A DNA stretch of 64,000 nt from Acidimicrobiia bacterium. Its GTDB lineage: Bacteria; Actinomycetota; Acidimicrobiia; Spongiisociales; UBA5794. Position 1 is the stretch's first letter. Each line of letters starts with the position of its first letter. Under the pieces are notes generated by a model. It was given only the letters and a program-made list of their open reading frames with translations. It was not told the origin of the DNA and ran no database searches. This document shows, one piece after another, positions 1 through 8,638 of this stretch. The translations under genes were made by a program, and so were the position numbers. Where the stretch lies: assembly GCA_003235475.1 (NCBI GenBank), contig QJWC01000116.1:1-64000 (forward strand), written 5' to 3'.

Positions 1-1434
1 CCGGATCTCGAGCCGATCCTCGCCGACACCTACGGCATCATCGCTTATCAGGAACAGGTGATGCAGACGGCCCAGCGCATCGCCGGGTTCTCGATGATCG
101 ATGCCGACGGCCTCCGCAAGGCGATGGGCAAGAAGATCCCCTCGGTCATGAAGCAGCAGCAGAAGAAGTTCGTCGCTGGCTGCGTCGCGAACGGGTACAC
201 GGACGATCTCGCGCAGGACCTCTTCGGGTTCATCGAGCACTTCGCCGGTTACGGCTTCAACAAGAGCCATTCGGCTGCCTACGCATACATCGCGTATCAG
301 ACCGCGTGGCTCAAGGTTCACTTCCCGGCGGAGTACATGGCTGCCCTGCTGACGTCCGTCAAGTCGAACAAGGACAAGACAGCGCAGTACCTGCACGAGT
401 GCAGGATGATGGGAATCCCGGTGCTCGTCCCGGGTGTCAACGTGTCCGGCATCGACTTCATCGCGCACGAGGGCGCCATCACGTTCGGGCTGTCGGCGGT
501 GCGCAATGTCGGGGAGGCAGTCACGGACCTGATCGTCCAGGAACGCACGGCAAACGGACCGTTCACTTCGTTCTTCGACTTCCTCGACCGCGTCGACGTC
601 CAGGTGCTCAACAAGCGGACCATCGAGTCGATGATCAAGGCGGGGGCGTTCGACTCTCTCGGCTACAGCCGTCGCGGCCTGATCGAGGCCGCGTACAAGG
701 TGATCGACGAGACGATCGCTCGCAGGCGTGCGGAGGAGGCTGGCCAGTACAGCCTCTTCGGTGGCGGCACCGAGAGTGTGGCGGTCGGTACCGAGGAAGT
801 CCCCGAGCACGAGTGGGACAAGAAGGTGCGGCTGGCCTTCGAGAAGGAGATGCTCGGCCTGTACATCTCCGACCATCCGCTGTTCGGCCTCGAACGAGCC
901 CTCGAGACGATGACGGACAGCAGCGTCCCGGGATTGTGGGACAAGGAGGACCGCTCGCAAGCAACGGTTGCGGGAGTGATCGGTGCGCTCAACCGGAGGT
1001 ACACCCGCAACGGTGAGCCGATGGTCTACTTCTCAGTCGAGGACCTCCAAGGCTCGATCGAAGCGGTTGCCTTCCCGAAGGTGGTGGCGGAGTTCGGGCC
1101 GATGATCCGCGAGGACGCGGTCGTCGTGGTCAGGGGACGTGTCGATCATCGTGGTGACGATGTGAAGCTGATCGTTCAGGGCATCACCGAGCCCGACCTG
1201 TCGTCCGAGCGCAGCGTCCGCGTGAGGGTCCCGGCATCGCACCTTTCGCCGACTGTCGTCGACAGGCTCAAGCTGGTGCTCGCGAACCACCCGGGCACAT
1301 CACCGGTCTACATCCACATGGAAGGTGACAGCGGCGAGAGGGTCCTGCGTGTGGGGCCCGAGCACATGGTGAACCCCAGGTCGAGCCTCTTCGCAGAGTT
1401 ACAGGAGCTGTTCGGTCCCGCGTCCGTTTTCTAA
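1..1434 (+). CDS. dnaE: DNA polymerase III alpha subunit, C-terminal part (5' end outside window)
   Basis: Replicative polymerase catalytic subunit. The frame is open from base 1 and reads directly into the family signature YGIIAYQEQVMQ, so the gene begins upstream of the window and a start at base 58 would be false. The visible 477 residues cover the end of the polymerase core (the segment around FAGYGFNKSHSAAYAYIAYQ), the helix-hairpin-helix region, and a C-terminal OB fold (VAGVIGALNRRYTRNGEPM, then VEAVAFPKV-like strands). It ends with TAA at 1432-1434 and overlaps the stop of the convergent ATPase gene by 4 nt. This is the essential DnaE1 type rather than the error-prone DnaE2, as far as the C-terminus allows. 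Confidence 0.95.
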   Translation, partial: PDLEPILADTYGIIAYQEQVMQTAQRIAGFSMIDADGLRKAMGKKIPSVMKQQQKKFVAGCVANGYTDDLAQDLFGFIEHFAGYGFNKSHSAAYAYIAYQTAWLKVHFPAEYMAALLTSVKSNKDKTAQYLHECRMMGIPVLVPGVNVSGIDFIAHEGAITFGLSAVRNVGEAVTDLIVQERTANGPFTSFFDFLDRVDVQVLNKRTIESMIKAGAFDSLGYSRRGLIEAAYKVIDETIARRRAEEAGQYSLFGGGTESVAVGTEEVPEHEWDKKVRLAFEKEMLGLYISDHPLFGLERALETMTDSSVPGLWDKEDRSQATVAGVIGALNRRYTRNGEPMVYFSVEDLQGSIEAVAFPKVVAEFGPMIREDAVVVVRGRVDHRGDDVKLIVQGITEPDLSSERSVRVRVPASHLSPTVVDRLKLVLANHPGTSPVYIHMEGDSGERVLRVGPEHMVNPRSSLFAELQELFGPASVF

Positions 1435-2462
1435 ACCTCCAACCCCGTACTGCGGACGAGGTCGGCGATCTCCACCAAGGACGTCGGCGGGGGAGTGACC
1501 CACGGGATGCGATACACGGGCACCTTGTGGCGAACCTCGAGCTCGGCTGCGGCCTCGGCTTGGCGATGGGCTTCAGCGCCCCAGTTCGACAGGTTGGCGG
1601 CGAGCGCTGCAAGCCTGTCCCTTCCGACTGCGACCGCCGGGGCCGGCGCATCATCCGCCCACTGTCGGGGCAACGCCCGGTTGAACAAGATCGCGGACGG
1701 TCGGATCCGCACGTCGTCGAGCTCCCTGAAGAATCGCTCGGTCTCGTGGATGGGCGTCGGATCAGCCGTCGTCGCGACAAGCGTGGTCGCCTCCCTGAGG
1801 TGGCGGTCGATGGTGCGAGCCCTCACAGAGAGCGTGTCATACATGGTGCGGAGGTCGAGGAGGAAGTCCGCGACATCTGACAACATCGGGCCGCCGAGCA
1901 CCGAATCGACGAGCCGGAGCATCGGCCGAGCCGTGATCCGATACAGAACGCTCCGACCGGGAACGCGGGATCCGGTGAGGAGGCGCAAGAGCTTGCCCGA
2001 GATGAGGTCGCGCGTTGCCGCAGGTGCTCGGTAGAAGTCGATACCCCCACCCGATGGCGGGGTGTCGACGACGACGACGTCGAAGCGCCCGGACTCGACG
2101 TACTCGGCCATGCGTTCGCCAGCCGCGAACGATTGCGCCGCGGGGAATCGATCGGCGATCGCGCGGAAATATGGGTTCACGAGGAGCCGGTCTGCCACCT
2201 CGGGTTGGGCGTATCGATGGATGATCGCCTCCCACGATGCCGACACGTCCAGCATCGCGGCGTGGAGATGTGCATCGCCGCGAACCGGTTGGGGGTCACT
2301 CCCGAGATGCTCGAGTCCGAGCGCGTCTGCAAGGCGGCGTGCCGGGTCGATCGTGATCACGAGCGCGGTGCGGCCGGCAGCAGCATGGGCGCTCGCGATG
2401 CCCGCGCTCAACGTGGTCTTGCCGACGCCGCCAGCCCCGGTCACGACGATCGTCCTGGTCAT
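1431..2462 (-). CDS. ArsA/GET3-like ATPase, second of a pair
   Basis: A 343-residue P-loop ATPase of the anion-transporting ArsA/GET3 (SIMIBI) class. The N-terminus carries the deviant Walker A GAGGVGKTTLSAG, followed by ITIDPARRLADALG (switch I region) and VVVDTPPSGGG (Walker B/switch II). Its ATG overlaps the stop of the upstream paralogue by 4 nt, so the two are translationally coupled. Mycobacteria have a comparable adjacent pair (Rv3679/Rv3680, BagA/BagB) that acts as a heterodimer; I infer the same here. There is no arsenite metal site and no ars operon nearby, so arsenic export is unlikely. Confidence 0.85.
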   Translation of the reverse strand: MTRTIVVTGAGGVGKTTLSAGIASAHAAAGRTALVITIDPARRLADALGLEHLGSDPQPVRGDAHLHAAMLDVSASWEAIIHRYAQPEVADRLLVNPYFRAIADRFPAAQSFAAGERMAEYVESGRFDVVVVDTPPSGGGIDFYRAPAATRDLISGKLLRLLTGSRVPGRSVLYRITARPMLRLVDSVLGGPMLSDVADFLLDLRTMYDTLSVRARTIDRHLREATTLVATTADPTPIHETERFFRELDDVRIRPSAILFNRALPRQWADDAPAPAVAVGRDRLAALAANLSNWGAEAHRQAEAAAELEVRHKVPVYRIPWVTPPPTSLVEIADLVRSTGLEV

Positions 2463-3331
2463 TCCGCCGCCGCCTGACCCGCGCCGAGTTCATCGGCGAT
2501 CAGCGTTGCGACCTCACCCGGTGTGTGAACACCTCTGAGGAACGGAAGTGCGATGTTCGGCGGGAGTTCTGAGATCCACCGACGCTGATATTCCTCGATC
2601 GACAGCTGCAGCCTCGCGGCGTCACGGAGCGAGCCTTCCGGGAGCGGCTCTATGTCTTCGGCGCCGAACCCGGCGTGCGGAACCACGCGGTTTGCGATCA
2701 CCGAAGGAGGCGCGGTCAGCTCCTCGGAATTGATCGCTTCGATCGCCCCACGCGTCTCAGCCGTCGCGAGCTCCGACGGCGTGGTGACGAGCATCACGCT
2801 GCACACGTCCGGGTCCGTGAGCGTGTCGACGAGGCGCTCTGCCTGTCGCCGCACGGTCCCAGACGGGGCAAGGCCAGCGATCGTGCCTGGCCCGTGCAGG
2901 TACGACTGGAACTGGCCGAGTGAAGGGGCGTCGACGATCACGGCGTCCCACCGGCCGGACCACGACTCGTAGATCGGCTTACCGATGCTGATGATCTCCC
3001 TGACGCCGGGAGCCGTCTCCACGAGCACGGAGAGCGCTCGGGCCAGCTGACGGGTCGGCGATCCTTGCGGGACGTGAAGTTGGAGTTTCAGATACTCGTC
3101 GAGGGCGCGTGCCCTGTCGATCTCCATGGCAAACAGCCCCGGTCGAACCTCGACGGGCGCGTATCCAAGGTCCGTCCGTCGCAGGTGCGAGGCGAGCCCG
3201 AGCCCTCCGCCCATGTCGACGCACAGGACGCGCTCGCCTGCCCTTGCGCGCACGAGGCCGATTGCCGCAGCGACGGCCGATTTGCCGGTGCCGCCCTTTC
3301 CGGACACGAAGATGAGCGGTTTGTGAAGCAC
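2459..3331 (-). CDS. ArsA/GET3-like ATPase, first of a pair
   Basis: A 290-residue paralogue of the following gene. It has a Walker A VSGKGGTGKSAVAAAIG at the N-terminus, CVDMGGGLGLASHL, and VIVDAPSLGQFQSYL as the Walker B region. The GTG start at 3331 lies 6 nt after a TAGCCT hexamer on the minus strand and has no Shine-Dalgarno sequence, which points to a leaderless mRNA. It forms an operon with the overlapping second ATPase. The two proteins differ in length and in switch regions, which fits a heterodimer with one catalytic and one supporting subunit (inference). Confidence 0.85.
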   Translation of the reverse strand: MLHKPLIFVSGKGGTGKSAVAAAIGLVRARAGERVLCVDMGGGLGLASHLRRTDLGYAPVEVRPGLFAMEIDRARALDEYLKLQLHVPQGSPTRQLARALSVLVETAPGVREIISIGKPIYESWSGRWDAVIVDAPSLGQFQSYLHGPGTIAGLAPSGTVRRQAERLVDTLTDPDVCSVMLVTTPSELATAETRGAIEAINSEELTAPPSVIANRVVPHAGFGAEDIEPLPEGSLRDAARLQLSIEEYQRRWISELPPNIALPFLRGVHTPGEVATLIADELGAGQAAAE

Positions 3332-3337
3332 GGTCTG

Positions 3338-3343
3338 AGGCTA
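3338..3343 (-). promoter_or_regulatory. -10 hexamer TAGCCT of the ArsA-like operon
   Basis: TAGCCT on the minus strand, 6 nt upstream of the GTG at 3331. The spacing places the transcription start at or next to the start codon (leaderless). Confidence 0.55.
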
Positions 3344-3407
3344 GTTTCGGTACCGCAAGCGAAATATCAGGTGCCGACGTGGGGCACCGCTGGAGGAGGA
3401 GTCGCCC

Positions 3408-3620
3408 GTGGCCCAGCTCGACATGGATGCTTTCCTGAAACGGTTCGCCGATCGTGCAACCGCGGTGAAGGAACGAGGTGTGCCACCACTCGAAGGGGCG
3501 GCCCGCAAGAGGTTCATCGAGGCAGCGAACCAGGATTTCGTCGACTACTCACTCATCGCGAGCGCGAGCTGGTCGGTCGAGGACGAACGTCTGGTGCTTC
3601 GGATCCCGCTGTCAGGCTGA
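3408..3620 (+). CDS. Small conserved-looking hypothetical protein (70 aa)
   Basis: The GTG start at 3408 follows a purine-rich GGAGGAGG run about 8 nt upstream, which decides the start. The product is soluble and amphipathic (start AQLDMDAFLKRFADRATAV, end SVEDERLVLRIPLSG) with no signal peptide or membrane segment. Its stop overlaps the convergent ThyX-like gene by 9 nt. I do not recognise a family; the ribosome-binding site and coding-like composition are the reasons to call it. Confidence 0.7.
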   Translation: MAQLDMDAFLKRFADRATAVKERGVPPLEGAARKRFIEAANQDFVDYSLIASASWSVEDERLVLRIPLSG

Positions 3621-5267
3621 CGGTTCGGCGATACCGAGGACCGCTCGCTTCGCTGCGGCCTTTCGCTCCGATTCGATGCGAGCCAGTTCGTAGTCCTCGT
3701 GATCCACATAGGACATCGAGTCTGCGATTCGTGAATGGCCCGCGACTTCGCGGATTTGGTCGTGCATGGCCTGGCATACGCGCCGGTAGTCGGGATGGCC
3801 ACCTTGTTGGGTTCGGAGTTCGAGCATGTGCATCGCCTCGCGGGCGTTCATCTTCATGGAGAAGCGGACGTTGTTCGCAAACGGCACGACGTATTGGGCG
3901 ACCGTCGGATCGATCTTCTCGCTGATCGACGCATGGAGGCGCCCGAGCCGCGCGATCGTACGGTCCCACACGTCGACCGCACCGATGTCGCCTATCGACG
4001 GAGGTGTGATGTAGCCATGTTCCGGGCTCAGCGTCTGCCATTCGAGCGTCATCATCCTGTGGCGCTGGAGGTCTCTGAAGATCCCGTAGTCGCACAGCAC
4101 GTCGAATCGGTAGAACGTCTCCTCGAAGGCGCGGCCGGGTTTGTGCCGCCTGTTGCTCCGCGAACCGACGTACGCGTCGAAAACGCGGGTGACCTCGTCC
4201 TCGGACATCGTCGATACGAGGTCACGGATCTGCGCCTCCGGCAGGTTGGATCCCGCGTACAGCGCTGCCGCAGCGACCTTTCGCTCGCCGTCCGGGTCGA
4301 AGTCGACGAGCGTCACGGTCGGCGCAGGAGCGGGCTGGGCTTCGAGCGAGGCTGCGAGCGCCTGCATCGCTGACGCGTTCGTCGCGAGGTACTCGGACCA
4401 TGCGCCGCCCCGGTCGGGAAGGTCGACCCGCTTCATGAACGACGGGATCACCTTGCGGAGTTCGCCGAGCATCTCCCGCCCGAACCACCTGACCTCTGAC
4501 AGCGGGTGGGCCTCCATGCGAAGAAGAAGGCCCTCGTACGCCTGGCCAGAGCCGAAGATCCCGACGTTCGACAGCGTCGACGCAGGAAGGAGTCCTCTGG
4601 CGTCGTCGCACGCCTTCGCCCTGATGGACGACTTCCACACGAAGTTCGAGTCGCCCTCTTGCTTCGGGAACAAGGTCTCGTAGTACGTCACGAGCTGTGC
4701 GACGACCTTGCTGTACGTGTCGAAGACAGCGGTCATCTCGTCGCGGTACACGGGGCCGATTCCGGCCTCGACGATCTCCGTGGGGATTTGGAACCGATAG
4801 CGGTCGCCGAGATGTTTGTCGTAGAAGATGTACCGCGTCGACTGCTCGAGGTAGGACGCGAGCCTTCCCCATTCGAGAACCTTGGTCAGGATGTTCGACG
4901 CCTGCTCGACTGCCAGATGTGCTCCTGCGAGCTGTGCAACCGAGTCGTCCCCGTACTGTGTGAACACACGGTCGTAGAGCTGCTCGGCACGAGCCACCCC
5001 CACCCTGTCCGCACCTTCCGGCTGGGATGCGATGGCGCCGATCCCGGCGTCCGCGTCGCCGACGAACTCGTCGAGAAAGAGTCTGCGAATCGATTTGTCA
5101 GACCTGCTGTAGCGGGAGAAGAGGGCTCCCTTGACGACCTCTGGCAGCCCTCGAAGCGCGAAGACCGGCGAATCGAGGTTCGTGAAGAACGGTGCGAGCA
5201 CAGCCTCTTCGTCCGGCGTGAACGCCTCGACGTAGAACGGGGGAGCGGGATAGGAATCGTGCGTCAC
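3612..5267 (-). CDS. ThyX-like protein with two tandem Thy1 domains
   Basis: About 551 residues, roughly twice the length of a classical FAD-dependent thymidylate synthase. Two Thy1-like halves are visible. The first has EWGRLASYLEQSTRY and the substrate-side DDARGLLPASTLSN. The second has QRHRMMTLEWQTLSPEHGY, a relaxed form of the ThyX RHRxxSxxxxSxR motif, and KMNAREAMHMLELRTQQGGH. The reading frame is open further upstream to 5753, but that part is low-complexity and overlaps a well-supported divergent gene at 5347, so I place the start at the GTG at 5267, just after GAGG. Whether it methylates dUMP is uncertain because the signature is degenerate and split between halves. Such double-domain proteins occur in Actinobacteria next to or instead of ThyA/ThyX. 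Confidence 0.75.
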   Translation of the reverse strand: MTHDSYPAPPFYVEAFTPDEEAVLAPFFTNLDSPVFALRGLPEVVKGALFSRYSRSDKSIRRLFLDEFVGDADAGIGAIASQPEGADRVGVARAEQLYDRVFTQYGDDSVAQLAGAHLAVEQASNILTKVLEWGRLASYLEQSTRYIFYDKHLGDRYRFQIPTEIVEAGIGPVYRDEMTAVFDTYSKVVAQLVTYYETLFPKQEGDSNFVWKSSIRAKACDDARGLLPASTLSNVGIFGSGQAYEGLLLRMEAHPLSEVRWFGREMLGELRKVIPSFMKRVDLPDRGGAWSEYLATNASAMQALAASLEAQPAPAPTVTLVDFDPDGERKVAAAALYAGSNLPEAQIRDLVSTMSEDEVTRVFDAYVGSRSNRRHKPGRAFEETFYRFDVLCDYGIFRDLQRHRMMTLEWQTLSPEHGYITPPSIGDIGAVDVWDRTIARLGRLHASISEKIDPTVAQYVVPFANNVRFSMKMNAREAMHMLELRTQQGGHPDYRRVCQAMHDQIREVAGHSRIADSMSYVDHEDYELARIESERKAAAKRAVLGIAEPSA

Positions 5268-5334
5268 GGGGCGTGTGTCCTCACGCGCCGCACCGTACAC
5301 ATGGCGCGTTCCGTGGGCAAAGCTCTGCCGCAGG

Positions 5335-5340
5335 TAGCCT
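5335..5340 (+). promoter_or_regulatory. -10 hexamer TAGCCT, leaderless gene at 5347
   Basis: TAGCCT followed by 6 nt and then ATG. It supports the 5347 start and argues against the long upstream extension of the divergent ThyX-like gene. Confidence 0.5.
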
Positions 5341-5346
5341 CGACGC

Positions 5347-5616
5347 ATGGCGTTTCTCAGGTTCGCCCTCGGGGTGCTGATCGCGCTCGGCGTGGTGGTC
5401 GTTCTCGTTCCGGCGGTGGTGCTCATCGATCTCGTCGCTGGCGGAACGGGCCTCGGGCTCTGCCCGAATGGTCTCGGCACGTGCGACACCTCGGTGTTCA
5501 CCATCTCTGAGCTGGCGATGATCCTCGGCGTCGCCACCGGCGTGGTCGGCGCCGGAATCGCCGTGTGTGTTCGATCCCTCCGAGCCCTCGAGCGGCGGAC
5601 CCCGGCGGGCAGCTGA
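5347..5616 (+). CDS. Small membrane protein (89 aa), two predicted helices
   Basis: Two hydrophobic segments are clear: an N-terminal one (FALGVLIALGVVVVLVPAVV) and a second near residues 58-76 (MILGVATGVVGAGIAVCV). The loop between them contains two Cys (LCPNGLGTCD) that could form a disulphide outside the membrane. The C-terminus is short and basic. There is no ribosome-binding site, but a TAGCCT hexamer sits 6 nt before the ATG. No family is recognised. Confidence 0.65.
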   Translation: MAFLRFALGVLIALGVVVVLVPAVVLIDLVAGGTGLGLCPNGLGTCDTSVFTISELAMILGVATGVVGAGIAVCVRSLRALERRTPAGS

Positions 5617-5642
5617 GGCACTCCCCGGGGTGCCGGCGCGGG

Positions 5643-5648
5643 TACGCT
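5643..5648 (+). promoter_or_regulatory. -10 hexamer TACGCT, leaderless gene at 5657
   Basis: TACGCT ends 8 nt before the ATG at 5657; no Shine-Dalgarno is present in between. Confidence 0.5.
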
Positions 5649-5656
5649 CTTGCCCC

Positions 5657-6091
5657 ATGGAGTCATTCGAGGATCGAGAAGATTCGGTCGTTCTCCCGCT
5701 GCGGGATCGCATGCCCGACTACCTCGCGGTGTTCGGCATAGGGCTTGCGGCATGCGTCGCCGTGGGCGTGGTGATCTGGCTGATCTCGGACGTCACGCTC
5801 GCGTCGGCCGTCGGCTACACGACCATCCTCTACGGCGTCATCCTCGGACTCGCGGGCGGTGCGACGGGCGGTGGCTACACGAGCCTCGGCATGGGCGCGG
5901 TAGGGGCGATGTTCGGGTCACGCCGAACCGACGAATCCGCTGGAGGGCCCGGGAGTGGAGGGGCGAGTTTGGACCCTCACGAGCGCCTTCGCAGGGGCCT
6001 TCGGCCCGAAGCGAACCCGAGGGCCTTCTGGCAGGTCATCGCGGCCGTCTCCTACCTCGTCATCGGACTCGGAATCGTGAATCTGGGGTAG
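5657..6091 (+). CDS. Integral membrane protein (144 aa), unknown function
   Basis: The frame is open from 5567 but the ATG at 5657 follows a TACGCT hexamer by 8 nt, so I use it. The N-terminus is charged and cytoplasmic-looking (MESFEDREDSVVLPL). Two helices follow (residues about 20-40 and 45-65), then a Gly-rich stretch, a soluble loop (DPHERLRRGLRPEANPRAFW) and a third helix at the C-terminus (VIAAVSYLVIGLGIVNLG). The stop lies 7 nt from the stop of the convergent thioesterase gene. No family is recognised. Confidence 0.65.
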   Translation: MESFEDREDSVVLPLRDRMPDYLAVFGIGLAACVAVGVVIWLISDVTLASAVGYTTILYGVILGLAGGATGGGYTSLGMGAVGAMFGSRRTDESAGGPGSGGASLDPHERLRRGLRPEANPRAFWQVIAAVSYLVIGLGIVNLG

Positions 6092-6098
6092 GGGCGCC

Positions 6099-6557
6099 TC
6101 ACGTCGAGGAGCCTCCGGCCAGCTCGGCCGTGAACTCCTCGGCGATCATGAACAAACCTTCGGATTGCGCGACCACAGTGTCCCCATCGATCATCGACGC
6201 CTCGATCACCAGCCGTCTGCCGCGGCGCTCTGTGACCTCGCCGCGCATGGTGAACGACCGAGAGGCCCTTGCTTGCTTTCGGTAGCGGATCTCGAGCTTG
6301 GCGGTGAACACCAGGACGCCGTGATCGAGCATCGCCGCCCATGCCGAGATCTCGTCGAGGGCCGTCGCGACCACGCCGCCGTGGAGCGTGTCGTCGAAGC
6401 CCGCGTACTCGGGTCGCGGGATGAACGGTGCCTCGACAGCGCCGTCACGATGCGCGAACCCGTCGAGCTGAAGACCGAGCGGGTTGTTGATTCCGCATCC
6501 GAAGCAGTCTCCGTAACGAGCCCTGAGTCGGTTCACATGGGCGATGTCGATGGTCAC
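6099..6557 (-). CDS. Hotdog-fold thioesterase (PaaI/YbgC-like)
   Basis: A 152-residue hotdog-fold protein. It has CFGCGINNPLGLQL near the N-terminus, PEYAGFDDTLHGGVVATALDEISAW as the core helix with the HGG-x-x-x-x-x-x-D/E catalytic-type motif of PaaI-like acyl-CoA thioesterases, and typical antiparallel strands after it. The open frame extends to 7064 only across the antisense of nth; the GTG at 6557 after GAGGA is the sensible start. The substrate cannot be told from sequence. Confidence 0.8.
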   Translation of the reverse strand: MTIDIAHVNRLRARYGDCFGCGINNPLGLQLDGFAHRDGAVEAPFIPRPEYAGFDDTLHGGVVATALDEISAWAAMLDHGVLVFTAKLEIRYRKQARASRSFTMRGEVTERRGRRLVIEASMIDGDTVVAQSEGLFMIAEEFTAELAGGSST

Positions 6558-6589
6558 GGGCGGTCCTCGTCGCGTCGCGTCAGCGTCGC

Positions 6590-6605
6590 ACCCTACCGGT
6601 AGCAT
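6590..6605. promoter_or_regulatory. Divergent promoter region of thioesterase and nth
   Basis: On the plus strand TAGCAT (6600-6605) lies 9 nt before the nth ATG. On the minus strand TAGGGT (6590-6595) can serve the thioesterase gene. A perfect 10-bp palindrome CTACCGGTAG (6593-6602) links the two hexamers, so both promoters cannot be occupied at once. Confidence 0.45.
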
Positions 6606-6614
6606 CGCCAGTCC

Positions 6615-7286
6615 ATGGCTTCGGATCCGAACGCACCCACCACCGAGGAGAAGCGAAACGCTCGCGTGATCCTCCGCAGGCTCATCAAGCGCTATCCGCA
6701 GATGAAGACAGCGCTCGAATACGAGAACGCCTGGCAACTGCTCGTGGCGACGGTGATGTCGGCCCAGACCACGGACGAGAACGTGAACAAGGTTGCGCCG
6801 ACGCTCTTCGAGAGGTATCCGACGCCTGAGGACCTTGCCGCCGCTAACCCCGAGGATGTCGAGGAGATCATCTTCTCGACGGGGTTCTACCGCCAGAAGA
6901 CGAAGAGCGTGATCGCCCTCTCCGCTGACCTCGTCGAGCGGTTCGGGGGCGAGGTGCCCCGTGATCTCGACGCGCTCACGGAGCTTCGCGGGGTCGGGCG
7001 GAAGACCGCGTCCGTGGTGCTCGCCGAAGTGTGGGGGACGCCTGCAATTGCCGTCGACACCCATGTCAGCCGGGTCACGAACCGGCTCGGCATCGTCGAT
7101 TCGAAGGATCCGGTCAACGCGGAGTTCCGGTTGCGCTCCCTGTACCTGAAGAAGGATTGGCCGGAGATCTCGATGCGGTTCATCCAGTTCGGCAGGGACG
7201 TGTGTGATGCCCGCAGGCCGCGCTGTTGGGAGTGCCCGCTACGTGATCGCTGTGCGTACGAACCAAAGGCCGTTCGCCCCTCGTGA
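6615..7286 (+). CDS. nth: Endonuclease III, DNA glycosylase/AP lyase
   Basis: Base-excision repair enzyme that removes oxidised pyrimidines and cleaves the abasic site; 223 residues, normal length. The helix-hairpin-helix LRGVGRKTASVVL carries the catalytic Lys and AVDTHVSRVTNRLG the catalytic Asp. The C-terminal 4Fe-4S loop is intact with spacing C-x6-C-x2-C-x5-C (CDARRPRCWECPLRDRC). The ATG is 9 nt after a TAGCAT hexamer (leaderless). The stop overlaps the GTG of the MATE gene by 4 nt, so the two are coupled. Confidence 0.97.
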   Translation: MASDPNAPTTEEKRNARVILRRLIKRYPQMKTALEYENAWQLLVATVMSAQTTDENVNKVAPTLFERYPTPEDLAAANPEDVEEIIFSTGFYRQKTKSVIALSADLVERFGGEVPRDLDALTELRGVGRKTASVVLAEVWGTPAIAVDTHVSRVTNRLGIVDSKDPVNAEFRLRSLYLKKDWPEISMRFIQFGRDVCDARRPRCWECPLRDRCAYEPKAVRPS

Positions 7287-8638
7287 TCAAGGAGATCCGA
7301 TCCGCATTCGCTCGTCATCCGCGCGACCGTGCGATTGCGGCGTTGGCGGTTCCGGCGCTCGGAGCGCTCGCCATGGACCCTCTCGTGTCGATCATCGACA
7401 CCGCCTGGGTCGGAAGGCTCGGGACGAAGGAACTCGCGGCGCTTGCGATCGCCAGCGCCGTCTTCGCAGCCGTGTTTTCCGTCTTCAACTTCGTCCACCT
7501 CGCGGTCACGCCGCTCGTCGCGGGGGAGGTCGGGCGGGGGGACACCAGGAGGGCAGGAGCGGTCGCCACCGCAGGACTGCTCGTGTCGGTCCTTGTCGGT
7601 CTCGTCGTGGCGATCGTGGCCATCGCGCTCGCATCGGTCATCGCCAACGCGTTCGGCGCGGACGCCGGAGTGTCAGGAGATGCCGCGAGTTACCTGCGGG
7701 TGCGCTTCCTGGCCCTTCCGGCGATGCTCGTCGCACTCGTCGGGCACGGCATCTACCGGGGCCACTCCGACACGAGGACGCCGCTGCGGGTGGCCTTCGT
7801 GATGAACGCCATCAACGTGGTGCTCGATCCGCTGCTCATCTTCGGATTCGACCTCGGAGTCGTGGGTGCGGCATGGGCCACCGTCATCGCGCAGTATGTC
7901 GCGGCTGTCATGTTCGTTGTGATGATGTTCGTCACCCACAGGGAACGTCTCGGCATGACGACCGACCTCTCGAAGGCAAGGCCGCTCGGCGTCGGCGCGA
8001 TCCTCAGCGGCGGATGGCCGCTCATGATCCGCTCGGCTGCGCTGCTCACGGCGATCACGGCGTCGACGTTCGCGGCGACCCGCATCGGAACCGTCGAAGT
8101 GGCGGCGCACCAGATCGCGATGCAGGTGTGGTTGTTCCTCGCCTTCGTTCTCGACAGTTACGCGATCGCCGCACAGGCGATGGTTGGTACGGACCTCGGT
8201 GCCGGAAGGGTCGATGACGCCCGCTCGGTGTCCAACCGCCTTCTGGCGCTCGGTTTCATCACCGGTTCGATCATCTCGGTCGCGTGGATCGCCGCAAGTC
8301 CGTGGCTCGGCGCCGCCTTCGGCGCGGAGCCTCCTGTCGAATCCGTCCTACGCACGATCTATCCGATCGTGTGGGTGCTCCAGCCGATCACAGCCCTCGT
8401 CTATGTGTGGGACGGCATCGGCATCGGTGCAAGCGCATTCCGCTACTTGGCGGTGTCGATGGTCATCGCGGCCGTCGCGGCCGTCATGACGATGGCGGTC
8501 CTCGGCGATTCGCTCTTCGGCGTGTGGATGGGCCTTGCGGTTCTCAGCTGTGCGCGGCTGGGTTCGTTCCTGTGGTGGCACCGGACGGGGCCTTTGGCGC
8601 GCGAACGAGGTCCATTGCCCGCGTCTCGGGCAGTCTGA
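7283..8638 (+). CDS. MATE-family efflux transporter (DinF-like)
   Basis: A 451-residue polytopic protein with about 12 hydrophobic helices, the MATE size. The N-terminal signature LAVPALGALAMDPLVSIIDTAWVGRLG matches the DinF branch (first-helix P and D positions). It is translated from a GTG that overlaps the nth stop by 4 nt. DinF-type MATE exporters are thought to move drugs or oxidised metabolites by cation antiport; the pairing with an oxidative-damage glycosylase is suggestive but not proof. The last 95 nt overlap the convergent MFS gene. Confidence 0.9.
   Translation: MIKEIRSAFARHPRDRAIAALAVPALGALAMDPLVSIIDTAWVGRLGTKELAALAIASAVFAAVFSVFNFVHLAVTPLVAGEVGRGDTRRAGAVATAGLLVSVLVGLVVAIVAIALASVIANAFGADAGVSGDAASYLRVRFLALPAMLVALVGHGIYRGHSDTRTPLRVAFVMNAINVVLDPLLIFGFDLGVVGAAWATVIAQYVAAVMFVVMMFVTHRERLGMTTDLSKARPLGVGAILSGGWPLMIRSAALLTAITASTFAATRIGTVEVAAHQIAMQVWLFLAFVLDSYAIAAQAMVGTDLGAGRVDDARSVSNRLLALGFITGSIISVAWIAASPWLGAAFGAEPPVESVLRTIYPIVWVLQPITALVYVWDGIGIGASAFRYLAVSMVIAAVAAVMTMAVLGDSLFGVWMGLAVLSCARLGSFLWWHRTGPLARERGPLPASRAV

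Noticed and set aside
5268-5753. N-terminal extension of the ThyX-like protein to 5753
   Set aside because: Low-complexity Arg/Pro/Thr sequence that overlaps the divergent gene at 5347 and its promoter; family proteins do not have it.
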